A stretch of 64,000 bases of DNA, from NCBI RefSeq assembly GCF_018129685.1, contig NZ_JAFCLG010000004.1:310001-374000 (forward strand), read 5' to 3'. The notes under the pieces were generated by a model. The model searched no databases. It was not told where the DNA came from and was given only the letters and a program-made list of their open reading frames with translations. Shown here piece by piece: positions 1 through 8,714 of this stretch (positions are counted from its first letter, which is position 1; the number at the start of each line of letters is the position of its first letter). Position numbers and translations under genes: made by a program. This DNA comes from Bradyrhizobium manausense (lineage in GTDB: Bacteria; Pseudomonadota; Alphaproteobacteria; Rhizobiales; Xanthobacteraceae).

Positions 1-1
1 C

Positions 2-394
2 AAGCGCACCGGGCATTTCTGGCAAGGCCGGTTCGGCGCCGTTGCCATGGACGAACGATATCTCGCCGCGGCGCTGCGCTACGTGTCGCTCAACCCGGTG
101 CGGGCGCGGCTGGTGCGGCGTGCGCAGGATTGGCGCTGGTCGAGCACGCGCGCCCATTTGCGCGGCAAGGACGACGGCCTGACCGCGCTCGCGCCGATCA
201 GCGACCGGTTTCCCCGGTTCGCCGACCTGCTGGCAACCGAGCCTGAAGCCGATCTGTTCGCGGCATTGCGTTCGGCGGAGAGCATCGGCCGCCCGCTCGG
301 AGACGATCGTTTCCTCGCCCGTGTCGAGCGCCAGACGGGGCGCATCCTCAAGCCGGCCAAGCGCGGACCCAAGCCGTCCGTGGAGGATGAATGA
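2..394 (+). CDS. REP-associated tyrosine transposase (RAYT), 3' part
   Basis: The reading frame is open from base 2 and enters from outside the window, so only the C-terminal 130 residues are present. They include the stretch HFWQGRFGAVAMDERYLAAA followed by RYVSLNPVRARLV, which is the conserved end of the Y1/HUH transposase domain of RAYT proteins (IS200-like fold). The catalytic Tyr and HUH motif would normally lie upstream. RAYTs are single-copy domesticated transposases thought to mobilise REP palindromes. REP-like inverted repeats do occur just downstream (403-422, 1235-1268, 1435-1468, 2379-2395). The tail is basic (KPAKRGPKPSVEDE). The family call is secure; whether the gene is intact cannot be judged. 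Confidence 0.85.
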   Translation, partial: KRTGHFWQGRFGAVAMDERYLAAALRYVSLNPVRARLVRRAQDWRWSSTRAHLRGKDDGLTALAPISDRFPRFADLLATEPEADLFAALRSAESIGRPLGDDRFLARVERQTGRILKPAKRGPKPSVEDE

Positions 395-402
395 TGGTAT
401 TT

Positions 403-422
403 AGTGCACTGTCACTGTAATT
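403..422. repeat. REP-like sequence, partner of 2379-2395
   Basis: It starts 8 bp after the RAYT stop codon. Bases 406-422 (GCACTGTCACTGTAATT) are the reverse complement, with one mismatch, of bases 2379-2395 (AATTACGGTGACAGTGC). The two copies therefore form an inverted pair enclosing about 2 kb that holds the DUF416 gene, the second REP family and a small membrane-protein gene. Location next to a RAYT gene and conservation of the core suggest REP function; this is inferred. Confidence 0.5.
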
Positions 423-429
423 AATTCTC

Positions 430-1119
430 TTATCTTGCGTACCCTAAGTTGCTCATCCCTCCGAATGTCGAGACCTCTCGAATCTTGGTCAGGGCCAGCA
501 GGTCATCCTGAGGGATATCTTGAAGCTGTCGCAGTATTTCAAACTGCTTATTGATTTCTCTTTGCGTTCTGGGATCATCAGCTGCCGAGTTGGCCAATTC
601 CTTCGTTCGTTCCGTGAATTCAGCAGTGTTTCTTCTACTAAGCCAGTGCTCATAGCCTTCAATGGTTTGATCGCGCAGTACACTCTCCCAGTATGCATGC
701 TCCTTGACAGTTTCGTAAGCGTTCAAGCCACAACGTATTGCGCTTTGGTTGCCTTTCTTAAGTGCGAAATTGGCGGCGTCCATTATACCGCTGCAAGCAT
801 AAATGGCTGCGCCAACAGTCGGCAGGGCTGTCCACGCCGTCGGAAGATCATCTCGAGGGGCCAGATCGAAGGCTTTCTCGCGAAGATGCGTTAATTCCTT
901 CTTCGAAAGAATATCACTGCTCAGATTGTCCCAAAGCTGTTCCAGAGCTACAGCAAGTTCTTCCGAATCGCCAATCCCAGTCCGGCGTTGAAAAGCCGCA
1001 TAGTTGGGCAACTGTCGCTCGCAGCACGACAAAATAAAGGCACTTCTATGCGGCGCGCTCGGCAGTTGCGCAAGCTTCAGTTCAAGACATGACTGATATT
1101 CAGAGTACTTCCATTCCAT
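430..1119 (-). CDS. DUF416 family protein (YjaG-like)
   Basis: 229 residues, soluble and mostly helical. The segment around residues 30-65 (CCERQLPNYAAFQRRTGIGD, then ELAVALEQLWD) resembles the DUF416/YjaG family signature of a cysteine followed by ER-LPNY and a helix ending in LW. The family is about 190-200 residues and has no assigned biochemical role. G+C is clearly lower than in the metabolic genes to the right, which fits an accessory, possibly transferred, gene between REP-like repeats. Neighbours are unrelated, so context gives no function. Confidence 0.65.
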   Translation of the reverse strand: MEWKYSEYQSCLELKLAQLPSAPHRSAFILSCCERQLPNYAAFQRRTGIGDSEELAVALEQLWDNLSSDILSKKELTHLREKAFDLAPRDDLPTAWTALPTVGAAIYACSGIMDAANFALKKGNQSAIRCGLNAYETVKEHAYWESVLRDQTIEGYEHWLSRRNTAEFTERTKELANSAADDPRTQREINKQFEILRQLQDIPQDDLLALTKIREVSTFGGMSNLGYAR

Positions 1120-1234
1120 TTGGCGTGCTCTTCAAGTCAGTAGTTTATGATCGGTCCCGACTTACCCCAACCAAATTGCCTCATCAGGGATTCAGTACAG
1201 GCGCCGCAGGATGGTCTTGGATTAACAGCGAGCG

Positions 1235-1268
1235 CGTAGGGCGGATTAGCGTCAGCGTAATCCGCCAT
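1235..1268. repeat. Inverted REP-like element, left copy
   Basis: 34 bp that are the exact reverse complement of 1435-1468. The element is itself a palindrome: GGCGGATTA and TAATCCGCC flank a 9-base loop GCGTCAGCG, so each copy could form a hairpin. The head-to-head arrangement with about 166 bp between copies is typical of REP pairs or BIMEs associated with RAYT transposases. Confidence 0.75.
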
Positions 1269-1390
1269 CCACTCCACGAGCATCGCCTGCGTGATGGCAG
1301 GCCACCGCTTCCTTCTTTGCCGGCGGCCAGGTCGCCACTGTAGAGCACCCAGCAGCCGCCGGGAACGAAGGCGCGACGATCAATGGGCAT
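1269..1390 (-). pseudogene. Possible decayed 5' end of a RAYT gene between REP copies
   Basis: Read leftward from 1390, the frame starts MPIDRRAFVPGG. RAYT proteins commonly begin with a short lead followed by YRRAFVPGGTYFFTV, so RRAFVPGG is a good match. The similarity stops after about a dozen residues and the frame runs into the left REP copy. The simplest reading is a RAYT gene reduced to its start codon region by a deletion between flanking REPs. The match is short, so this remains tentative. Confidence 0.35.
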
Positions 1391-1434
1391 GTTGGGTACG
1401 ATAGCGCAGGAGCCGGCGATGTTGTTAGTTTATC

Positions 1435-1468
1435 ATGGCGGATTACGCTGACGCTAATCCGCCCTACG
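1435..1468. repeat. Inverted REP-like element, right copy
   Basis: Perfect 34-bp reverse complement of 1235-1268, with the same internal palindrome (GGCGGATTA / TAATCCGCC arms). Exact identity of both copies suggests recent duplication or ongoing gene conversion. Confidence 0.75.
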
Positions 1469-1671
1469 GGCTGCGAATTACAGAGTTGGAGTGCTGATGA
1501 ACGGCGCTGGCTTTTCGTGGGTAGATACCCTTTCGATTGGCGGCTCGTATGCTTGGCTAAACTCGGCACAGGGAATGACACCCCAGCTAACCAAGTGGTG
1601 GCTTAACGGTACAGGGCTGCTATCACGGGTCAGCTTCCGCGGCCACCGATTACGCCCTGAGCAGGCAGGAC

Positions 1672-2097
1672 ATGCGTCGAATCTTAGGGAGATTTCTCTT
1701 CATCATATTGGCGGTGGTCGTGGTCGGAGCTCTGTATATTTATTCTCGACTTCCTCCCGATGCATATCAGTGTGCTTCTCAAGATGAGCCAATATCGCAA
1801 ACTGGATCAACTGGTAAGTTTAGCATCGAGATGACTCAAACGGTCTGCGGCGGGATTGCGTTCTCAAGCACTGTTTTTCTGGCTATTCGTTCTGAACAAA
1901 GCAACCAAAAGACGACTTTCCTTTCCTATGGACGAGGGACTTCTGATCCTAAGCTGGAATGGATCGGCGATAACGTTCTGGTAGTACAATTGTCCGATGT
2001 CGAGGAAATATACACAGAGGCCGCGCATGTCGGGGATGTGCAGATCCGTTACCAGATAGGAAAGATTTTGACGAAACAGCGGCCGAGGCGCAATTAA
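1672..2097 (+). CDS. Small membrane-anchored hypothetical protein
   Basis: 141 residues. It opens with a basic lead (MRRILGR) and one hydrophobic segment (FLFIILAVVVVGALYIY, about residues 8-24), so it is a signal-anchor or signal-peptide protein with the rest outside the cytoplasm. The soluble part has CGGIAFSSTVFLAI followed later by WIGDNVLVVQL. This pattern is reminiscent of DUF5412-type proteins, where a CG-x-x-x-FST segment precedes a W-x-x-N/D strand, but I am not certain. It lies in the lower-G+C accessory stretch with no operon partner. Confidence 0.5.
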   Translation: MRRILGRFLFIILAVVVVGALYIYSRLPPDAYQCASQDEPISQTGSTGKFSIEMTQTVCGGIAFSSTVFLAIRSEQSNQKTTFLSYGRGTSDPKLEWIGDNVLVVQLSDVEEIYTEAAHVGDVQIRYQIGKILTKQRPRRN

Positions 2098-2378
2098 GCG
2101 AAGCGTGTTGTATAGGTGCACTAAAGTCTTCGAAATCCGAAATTGAAAGTGCAGGCCGAACAGGCCGATGAGAGTGCGAATTACGGTCAAGTGCTCTTAA
2201 TTGAGTCCATGCGAGCTTGTTGGCGTGCTGGAGCATGGCTCGTCTCGCTCGTGTCGTCATTCCAGATTAACCGATCACCACCCAATCGGCGGTCAGCGTG
2301 TGACCCCTGCAGCTCGTATCGTGAATTCGGTGAGCTACAAGGATAGAGACGTCATCCTGGATCACCAGGCGCCGATCG

Positions 2379-2395
2379 AATTACGGTGACAGTGC
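2379..2395. repeat. REP-like sequence, partner of 403-422
   Basis: AATTACGGTGACAGTGC, complementary to 406-422 with one mismatch. Together they bracket the accessory segment that follows the RAYT gene. Confidence 0.45.
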
Positions 2396-2553
2396 TGGAC
2401 TGCACCCCTGAAGAAGTGAGACACGATAAATCCAGTGACTGCGCTCAGGTGCATATCGCGGTGCCCGTCTGCAAGGTCGGCTCTATCGAGTAGGGATTGT
2501 GCGCAATGCCACCGGCGACTGGCTAGCGGCGTTTTCAAATCTACAATGATGGC

Positions 2554-2583
2554 ATACTACCACTGTTTTGCCCGACGCATCAA
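2554..2583 (-). promoter_or_regulatory. Decayed minus-strand copy of the repeated promoter cassette
   Basis: Read on the minus strand, TTGATG (2583-2578) is followed by an 18-base spacer and TAGTAT (2559-2554), then GCCATCATT. The spacer contains CGTCGGGCAAAACA, the same 14-base core found in all six cassettes at 44-52 kb, and the spacer length is identical. No GC hairpin with a T-run follows, so the terminator half is missing or lost. Confidence 0.55.
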
Positions 2584-2841
2584 GCGAAATTCGAAAAATA
2601 CGAAACAGCGCCAATCTGAATCGCGAGTCGCCTGGCCGCACAGCTGGTTTCGAAAGCGCGCCCGCGCCGCACATGCGGCGATCCTTGCGCGTCAGTCGCC
2701 GATTTGCACGATGCTGCAACGACCTGACCGAATTGACCTCGCGCCGGCGAGCGCCCGCGGTTCTACTGTGCATGGGGTTGTTTTTTTCGTTTTTTGCCGG
2801 AGCGCGAGCCGGCAAGGAGGGAAGGGCGGCTCCTGGAGAAT

Positions 2842-3327
2842 CTATTTCGTCCACACGCCGTCGTGCAGCGCTGCGGCCTCGTCTTCCAGCAGCGGTCCCA
2901 CGACCTCGGTCGGCCGCTGGCCGCTCGCAAAGACCTCGCGGCAGGGCAGGTCGAGCGTCGGGTTCTCCGGGTGGTTGCCGGTGATGTCGCGCAGGCGGTG
3001 CTCGCTGAGGCCGTAGACGACGCGGCCGATGCCGGCCCAGTAGATCGCGCCTGAACACATCGCGCAGGGCTCGGCGGAGGAGTAGAGCGTTGCTGAGGCC
3101 AGCACGTCGCGGCCGATCGTGCGGCACGCCTGCGTCGCCGCGAGGCGCTCGGCATGCGCGGTGCCGTCATGGTCGGGCATGTACCCGTTCTCGGCCTCGA
3201 TCAGCACCCGGCCGTCGGCAGCGACGACGATGCAGCCGAACGGATGGTTGCCATGGGTGAGAGAACGGCGGGCAACCGCGAAGGACAGGCGCAAAAAATG
3301 CTCGTCGCGCTCGGTGACGCCGTCCAT
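2842..3327 (-). CDS. Nucleoside/nucleobase deaminase (CDA fold)
   Basis: 161 residues from the ATG at 3327, which has a purine-rich SD (AGGCGGAG) and lies 13 bp after the stop of the upstream ATPase gene. Zinc-binding motifs of the cytidine deaminase superfamily are intact: HAE in TAHAERLA and PCAMC in SSAEPCAMCSGAIYW. Length and motif spacing fit the guanine deaminase/tRNA-adenosine deaminase-like group of small deaminases. The exact base cannot be read from sequence. As last gene of an operon with a BMP-type transporter and a biuret hydrolase, it probably deaminates an imported purine or pyrimidine in the cytoplasm. Confidence 0.8.
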   Translation of the reverse strand: MDGVTERDEHFLRLSFAVARRSLTHGNHPFGCIVVAADGRVLIEAENGYMPDHDGTAHAERLAATQACRTIGRDVLASATLYSSAEPCAMCSGAIYWAGIGRVVYGLSEHRLRDITGNHPENPTLDLPCREVFASGQRPTEVVGPLLEDEAAALHDGVWTK

Positions 3328-3340
3328 CGATACTCCGCCT

Positions 3341-4873
3341 CTAGTGCCCCGCCATGTGCCGGCCGACCTCGGTGAGGTCGGCCTCGCTGGTCCGCGCTTC
3401 ATACACGAATTCGCCGTGGAACATCACCACCAGCCGGTCGGACAGTTCGAGCAATTCGTCGAGGTCTTCGCTGACCAGAAGCACGGCCGCCCCGCGGTTG
3501 CGCGCGGCCATGATCTCGGCATGGATCTGCGCCACCGCCGCGAAGTCGAGGCCGAAACAGGGATTGGCGGCGATCAGCACCTCGACGTCGCCGGCAAGCT
3601 CGCGGGCGAGCACGGCGCGCTGGACATTGCCGCCTGACAGGGCCGAAATCGGCGTGTCGGGCGTGCGGGTCTTGATCTTGTACTGGCCGATCTTCTTCGT
3701 CGCGTCGTCACGGAAGGCGCTGCGGTTGAGCCACCACCCGCCACTTGCGAACGGCGCGCGGTCGAACTCGCGGAAGGCGATGTTGTCGGCGACGCTCATG
3801 CCGCCGACACAGGCGTTCTTCAGCGGCTCCTCGGGCAGGAGCGACATCCTGTGGCGCCGCATCTCCTCGCGGCTGGCGTGATAGGGATCACCGGCGACGC
3901 GGATTTCGCCGCCCTCCGCCTCGCGCTGGCCGGCCAGGACCTCCACGAGCTGGCGCTGGCCGTTGCCGGAGACGCCGGCGATGCCGACGATCTCGCCTGC
4001 CCGCACGGTAAGGGAGACGTCATGCACGGCGATGGCGCCGGCATCGTCGAGCGCGCGGACCTTCGCCAATTCCAGCCGCGCCTCGCCGGCTTCGCCGGTG
4101 CGCGGCGGCTGCACGGTCAACTCCTCGGCGCCAATCATGGTCCGGGCCATCGCATCCGGCGTCAGCTCGGAAACCTTGCCCGCACCGGCGAGCTTGCCAC
4201 GGCGCAGGATGGTGACCTCGTCGGCGAAAGCCATGACCTCGCGGAACTTGTGCGTGATCATCAGGATGGTCAGTTCGCCCTTGACGACCATGTCGCGGAG
4301 CATGCCGAGCACCTCGTCCGCTTCGGCCGGTGTCAGGACCGAGGTCGGCTCGTCCAGAATCAGGAAACGGCGCTTCAGATAGAGCTGTTTCAGGATCTCG
4401 CATTTCTGCCGCTCGCCGGCCGAGATGTCGGAGACCTTTGCGGAGAGCGGCACCTTGAACGGCATTCGGGCCAGGAAGGCCTCGAGCTCCCTCATCTCCT
4501 TCGGCCAGTTCACCACCGCCGGCACGTCGTCGCGCGCCAGCACCAGATTTTCGGCCACCGTCATGGCCGGCACCAACGTAAAGTGCTGGTAGACCATGCC
4601 GAGGCCGAGCGCGTGGGCATCCTTCGGATTGGCGATGGCCTGCTCGCGCCCGCCGACGAGAATGTCGCCTTCGGTCGCGTGGTAATAGCCCATGATGCAT
4701 TTGACGAGCGTCGACTTGCCGGCGCCGTTCTCGCCGAGCAGCGCGTGGAAAGAGCCCGGCCGCACCTTCAGCTCGACATTGTCCAACGCCAGGAAATCGC
4801 CGAAGCGCATGGTCATGGCGATGGCGTCGACACCGAAGGCGCCGACAAGCGGAGGCGGCTCGCCGATGATCAC
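3341..4873 (-). CDS. ABC transporter ATP-binding protein, nucleoside/BMP type
   Basis: 510 residues with two fused ABC domains, as in sugar and nucleoside (YufO-like) importers. In the first, Walker [10 protein letters not shown] is at 47-55, the signature is ISAGERQK and Walker B is FLILDEPTS. In the second, the Walker A position reads [10 protein letters not shown], i.e. degenerate, while LSGGNVQRA is a good signature; this asymmetry is normal for the family. I chose the GTG at 4873 because it overlaps the TGA of the upstream hydrolase gene as GTGA, which suggests translational coupling. It would energise the two permeases encoded at 5565-7605. Confidence 0.88.
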   Translation of the reverse strand: MIIGEPPPLVGAFGVDAIAMTMRFGDFLALDNVELKVRPGSFHALLGENGAGKSTLVKCIMGYYHATEGDILVGGREQAIANPKDAHALGLGMVYQHFTLVPAMTVAENLVLARDDVPAVVNWPKEMRELEAFLARMPFKVPLSAKVSDISAGERQKCEILKQLYLKRRFLILDEPTSVLTPAEADEVLGMLRDMVVKGELTILMITHKFREVMAFADEVTILRRGKLAGAGKVSELTPDAMARTMIGAEELTVQPPRTGEAGEARLELAKVRALDDAGAIAVHDVSLTVRAGEIVGIAGVSGNGQRQLVEVLAGQREAEGGEIRVAGDPYHASREEMRRHRMSLLPEEPLKNACVGGMSVADNIAFREFDRAPFASGGWWLNRSAFRDDATKKIGQYKIKTRTPDTPISALSGGNVQRAVLARELAGDVEVLIAANPCFGLDFAAVAQIHAEIMAARNRGAAVLLVSEDLDELLELSDRLVVMFHGEFVYEARTSEADLTEVGRHMAGH

Positions 4874-5553
4874 GAAATCGCTCCGATGAAGGCGTCCGAG
4901 GTCGAGACCGCGCCGAACACGCCGCCCTGCATCTTGATCATCTTGAGCGCGTGCTCGTGGTTGCTCTTGTCGGTCGCGCCACAGCAATCGTGCAGCAGGA
5001 CGCATTCGAAGCCGCGATCGTTGGCCTCGCGCATGGTGGTGTGGACGCAGACGTCGGTGGTGATGCCGGTCAGCACGATGTTCTCGATGCCGCGCACGCG
5101 CAGGATCAATTCGAGATCAGTGGCGCAGAACGAGCCCTTGCCGGGCTTGTCGATAACAGGCTCGCCCGGCAGGGGCCTAAGCTCCTCGATGATGTCCCAG
5201 CCAGGCTCGCCGCGTACCAGGATGCGGCCGCAGGGGCCGGGGTCGCCGATGCCGGCGCCGATCTGGCGCGAGCGCCAGCGCTTGTTGGCAGGCAGATCCG
5301 AGAGGTCCGGGCGATGGCCCTCGCGGGTATGGATGATGTGAAAGCCCTGCGCGCGCATGACGCTGAGCAGCTTCTTGATCGGTTCGATCGGCGCCCGCGT
5401 CAGCGAGAGGTCGTAGCCCATCTTGTCGACATAGCCGCCGACGCCGCAGAAGTCGGTCTGCATGTCGATGATGATGAGCGCGGTGTTTTGAGGACGCAGA
5501 TCGCCGTTGTAGGGCCAGGCATAAGGCTCGGACTTGAGATAGCGCTCGGGCAT
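4870..5553 (-). CDS. biuH: Biuret hydrolase (cysteine amidohydrolase)
   Basis: 227 residues of the isochorismatase-like hydrolase family. Blocks such as [48 protein letters not shown] and [11 protein letters not shown] closely match, from memory, the structurally studied Rhizobium leguminosarum biuret hydrolase. The family triad is present: Asp30 in IIIDMQ, Lys136 in DKPGKG and Cys169 in TTDVCV. The enzyme would turn biuret into allophanate and ammonia. The related RutB ureidoacrylate hydrolases are the main alternative. It sits inside the transporter operon between permease and ATPase genes. No allophanate hydrolase is present in this window. Confidence 0.8.
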   Translation of the reverse strand: MPERYLKSEPYAWPYNGDLRPQNTALIIIDMQTDFCGVGGYVDKMGYDLSLTRAPIEPIKKLLSVMRAQGFHIIHTREGHRPDLSDLPANKRWRSRQIGAGIGDPGPCGRILVRGEPGWDIIEELRPLPGEPVIDKPGKGSFCATDLELILRVRGIENIVLTGITTDVCVHTTMREANDRGFECVLLHDCCGATDKSNHEHALKMIKMQGGVFGAVSTSDAFIGAIS

Positions 5554-5564
5554 GGCTGTGCTCT

Positions 5565-6491
5565 CTAGCGGGTGATCGACAATTCGGCCGGGGCTCCGGT
5601 CAGCGTGCGTTTCGGCGAGCAGGTGACGATCATGATCGCCAGCGTCAGGATGTAGGGCGCAGCGTTGAATAGATGATAGCCGGAGGTGACGCCGACCGAT
5701 TGCAGCGCCGGTCCCAAGGCCGCGGCGCCACCGAAGGCGAGCGAGGCCCACAGGCAGAGCAGGGGATCCCAGCGCGCGAAGATGACGAGCGCGACCGCGG
5801 TGATGCCCTGACCCGAGGACAGGCCTTCGTTCCAGCTGCCGGGATAGAACAGCGACAGAAACGAGCCGCCGATGCCAGCGAGGAAGCCGCCGACCATGGT
5901 GGCGCGCAAGCGGATCAGCAGTACGGAATGGCCCATCGCGCGGGCGGCGTCGGAGCTTTCGCCGGCGGTGCGGATCAGCAGGCCCCAGCGTGTGGTGCGG
6001 AAGGCCCAATAGAGGATTGGCGCGAGCACGACGCCGATCAGGAAAAGGACGTTGACGCGCAGTGCGGCCCGCAGCTGCGGGATATCGCTCCACCAGCCGA
6101 AATCGATCGCGGGCAGCCGCGGCGCGGTGGGCTCGATCAGCGGCTTGCCGAGATAGAAGGCGAGGCCGGTGCCGAACAGCATCAACGCGATGCCGACCGC
6201 CACGTCGTTGACGCGCGGCAGCGAGCAGATGCCGGCATGCAGCGCACCGAGAAGCGCGCCGGTAATGCCGGCGGCGAGCACGCCAAGCCAGGGTGATCCA
6301 GTCAGGTAGGAGATGCCGTAGGCGCTCATTGCGCCCATCACCAGCGTGCCCTCGAGGCCGAGATTGATGCGGCCCGAGCGCTCGGTGATGCATTCCCCCA
6401 AGCTCACGAACAGGAATGGCGTGGAGACACGAATGGCGCCGCCGAGGACGGCGAGCGGGACGGTCCAGAGTCCGATCGATCCGTCTGCCAT
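5565..6491 (-). CDS. ABC transporter permease, nucleoside/BMP type
   Basis: 308 residues, about eight to ten hydrophobic segments. It contains the family block [20 protein letters not shown] near residues 35-55, diagnostic for BPD_transp_2 permeases of the BMP-dependent nucleoside importers (YufQ-like). It follows the first permease gene by 1 bp and precedes biuH by 11 bp, so it is co-transcribed. With the partner permease it forms the membrane channel. Confidence 0.85.
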   Translation of the reverse strand: MADGSIGLWTVPLAVLGGAIRVSTPFLFVSLGECITERSGRINLGLEGTLVMGAMSAYGISYLTGSPWLGVLAAGITGALLGALHAGICSLPRVNDVAVGIALMLFGTGLAFYLGKPLIEPTAPRLPAIDFGWWSDIPQLRAALRVNVLFLIGVVLAPILYWAFRTTRWGLLIRTAGESSDAARAMGHSVLLIRLRATMVGGFLAGIGGSFLSLFYPGSWNEGLSSGQGITAVALVIFARWDPLLCLWASLAFGGAAALGPALQSVGVTSGYHLFNAAPYILTLAIMIVTCSPKRTLTGAPAELSITR

Positions 6492-6492
6492 C

Positions 6493-7605
6493 TCAGGATT
6501 TTCCCTTCAGAAACCCGATGCGGCCGTAAAGCGCATCGCTGGCAAGCACGAAGACGAAGATGATGCCTTGCAGCACGAGCACGGACGCATCAGGCAGTCC
6601 CAGCCGACGCTGCAGCAGGCCACCGCTGGCGCTGATGCCGCCGAGCAGGATCGCGACAGGGATGATCGCAAGCGGGTTCTGCCGCGCCAGGAAGGCGACA
6701 AGGATGCCGGTGAAGCCGTAGCCAGCCGCGAGATTGGCGTTGGTACGGCCCTGCACGGCGGCGACCTCGACCATGCCGGCAAGGCCTGCGGCGCCTCCCG
6801 CGAGGAAGCAGATGGTCAGGATCAGCTTGCTGACGCCAAGGCCGACGATCTTTGCAGCTCGAATGTTGCCGCCGGCAACGCGCGCGGCGAAACCGAACAC
6901 GGTGTGATAGATCAGGATGTAGGCGGCGATCGCGGCGATCAGGCCGAACACGAGGCCCCAATGCACGTCGGTGCCGGGGATCGAGCCGATCATGTTGGCA
7001 GCGCCGATCTCGCGGGTCGACGGCTTGTTGAGGCTGGCAGGGTCCCGCATCATGCCTTCGACGAGGTGATTGAGGATTGCGAGCGCGATGTAGACGAGCA
7101 GCAGGCTCGAGATCGTCTCGTTGACGCCGCGATATTGCCGCAAGCCGCCGGCGAGCATGATCCACAAGCCGCCGCCGATCACGCCGGCGACGACCATGGC
7201 GACCTGCACGACGAGCGGCGGCATGCCCTGAAGCAACAGCGCGGCGCTGGTCGCCGATAACGCGCCGATCAGCAACGCGCCTTCGCCGCCGATGATCACC
7301 ATGCCGAGCTGTGCGGGCAGCGCAGTGCAGAGTGCCGTGAGGATGAGGGGGGCGGCACGGGTCAGCGTGTTCTGCCATGAGAACCAGGTGCCGAAGGCGC
7401 CCTGGTACATGTAGAAATAAAGGTCCAGCGGGTTCTTGCCGAACAGCATGACGAAGATGCCGAAGACCACGAGCGCGCCGGCGAGCGCCGCGCCCGGGAT
7501 CAGGACATACTCGATCGTGCCGCCGTAGCGTTGCAGAAAGCCCGGGTCGGCGGCCGGGGCAACGGCCCCGACCGCCTCGGCGGAATCCGCTGCTTCCGAT
7601 GTCAC
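6493..7605 (-). CDS. ABC transporter permease, nucleoside/BMP type
   Basis: 370 residues from the GTG at 7605, which overlaps the TGA of the binding-protein gene as GTGA. The first 30 residues are a soluble Ala/Glu-rich lead; the rest is a multi-spanning BPD_transp_2 permease (YufP-like) with blocks such as QLGMVIIGGEGALLIGALSA and GRTNANLAAGYGFTGILVAF. The longer open frame further upstream overlaps the binding-protein gene and is not used. Confidence 0.85.
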   Translation of the reverse strand: MTSEAADSAEAVGAVAPAADPGFLQRYGGTIEYVLIPGAALAGALVVFGIFVMLFGKNPLDLYFYMYQGAFGTWFSWQNTLTRAAPLILTALCTALPAQLGMVIIGGEGALLIGALSATSAALLLQGMPPLVVQVAMVVAGVIGGGLWIMLAGGLRQYRGVNETISSLLLVYIALAILNHLVEGMMRDPASLNKPSTREIGAANMIGSIPGTDVHWGLVFGLIAAIAAYILIYHTVFGFAARVAGGNIRAAKIVGLGVSKLILTICFLAGGAAGLAGMVEVAAVQGRTNANLAAGYGFTGILVAFLARQNPLAIIPVAILLGGISASGGLLQRRLGLPDASVLVLQGIIFVFVLASDALYGRIGFLKGKS

Positions 7606-8714
7606 GAAGTCGCTCCGAGCACGCCCTCGACGAGATAGTCCATCTTCTCGAGCTCGGGGTCCTTCTGACCGCGGTCGGTACCGGCCGGGATCACCGTCTT
7701 GCCCTTGTTGTCGACCAGGCCGCCCTTGAAGATGGCAAACCCGTCCGCCGACAGGAATTTGGCCTTGGCCTCGTCCGCGGCCTTGCGTGCCTCGGCCGAG
7801 ACGGCCTCGCCATAGGGCGAGGTCTTGACGATCTCTTCCTTCAGGCCGCCGCGGTAGAAATTCGGGATGCCTTCGCCGGCAGCGATCATCTTCACGAACT
7901 TCGGATAGAGCGCTTCCCAGTTCCACTCTGCGCCGGTGAGATAGGCCTTGGGCGCCAGCGCCGACTGGTTGGTGTGATAGCCGCAGACGAAGGCACCACG
8001 CCGCGCGGCATTCTCGACCATGGTCTTGGGGCCGTCGACGTGACAGGTGAGAACGTCCACGCCCTGGTCGATCAGGCTGTTGGTGGCTTCGGCCTCCTTG
8101 ACCGGCATCGACCAGTCGCCGGTGAAGATCACTTGCGTGGTCGCCTTCGGATTGACGGACCTGGCGCCGAGCGCAAAGGCGTTGATGTTGCGCAGCACCT
8201 GGGGAATCGGCTTGGCTGCCACGAAGCCGAGCTTGCCGCTCTTCGACGTCAGGCCGGCGACGATGCCCGAGATGTACTGGGCCTCGTCGATATAGCCGAA
8301 ATAGCTGCCGGCGTTCTTCGGATCCTTGTCGGTCCAGAGGCCGCCGCAGTGCTCGAAGCGCAGCTTCGGGTACTTGTTGGCCATCTTGATCATGTGCGGA
8401 TTGTAGTAGCCGAACGAGGTCGGGAAGAGCAGGGTGGCGCCGTCGAGGTTGATCATGGACTCGATCGTCTTCTCGACCGCGTCGGTCTCCGGCACCTTCT
8501 CTTCTTCAACCACCTTGAGGCCGGGGATCTTCTTCAGCGCCGCGGCACCCTGCGCGTGGGCCTGGTTGTAACCATAGTCGTCGCGCGAGCCGACATAGAT
8601 AAAGCCGATGGTGGTGTCGGCCGCGAAGGCCGGGCGGGCGCCGGCCGCCGCGCCGAGGGTGAGGGCTGCACCGCCCTGCAACAAGTGACGTCGTGAAATC
8701 CTGCCAAAATCCAT
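7602..8714 (-). CDS. BMP family ABC transporter substrate-binding protein
   Basis: 370 residues starting MDFGRISRRHLLQGGAALTL, a twin-arginine-type signal (SRRHLL) cleaved probably after AFA, followed by IGFIYVGSRDDYGYNQAH, the characteristic start of Bmp/Med lipoprotein-like periplasmic binding proteins. The SD AAGGGGAG precedes the ATG. This is the first gene of a six-gene leftward operon (binding protein, two permeases, biuret hydrolase, ATPase, deaminase). Relatives bind nucleosides, nucleobases or similar N-rich molecules; given biuH, biuret itself or a purine is a plausible ligand. Confidence 0.85.
   Translation of the reverse strand: MDFGRISRRHLLQGGAALTLGAAAGARPAFAADTTIGFIYVGSRDDYGYNQAHAQGAAALKKIPGLKVVEEEKVPETDAVEKTIESMINLDGATLLFPTSFGYYNPHMIKMANKYPKLRFEHCGGLWTDKDPKNAGSYFGYIDEAQYISGIVAGLTSKSGKLGFVAAKPIPQVLRNINAFALGARSVNPKATTQVIFTGDWSMPVKEAEATNSLIDQGVDVLTCHVDGPKTMVENAARRGAFVCGYHTNQSALAPKAYLTGAEWNWEALYPKFVKMIAAGEGIPNFYRGGLKEEIVKTSPYGEAVSAEARKAADEAKAKFLSADGFAIFKGGLVDNKGKTVIPAGTDRGQKDPELEKMDYLVEGVLGATS

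Larger units (their letters stand above)
2098..2841. other. Gene-free accessory stretch with repeat remnants
   Basis: No open frame here has credible coding character. It holds the right member of the 17-bp REP-like pair (2379-2395), a looser copy of the same motif near 2179-2195, and a minus-strand fossil of the promoter cassette that recurs at 44-52 kb (2554-2583). The last 80 bp before 2841 are the 3' flank of the leftward deaminase gene. Confidence 0.5.

Noticed and set aside
4873..5005. Longer N-terminus for the nucleoside-type ATPase
   Set aside because: The extension overlaps biuH out of frame, and the GTG at 4873 with GTGA overlap explains the start.
3851..5341. 496-codon plus-strand frame across the ABC ATPase and biuH genes
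   Set aside because: Antisense of well-supported genes; no family motifs, composition typical of GC-rich shadow frames.
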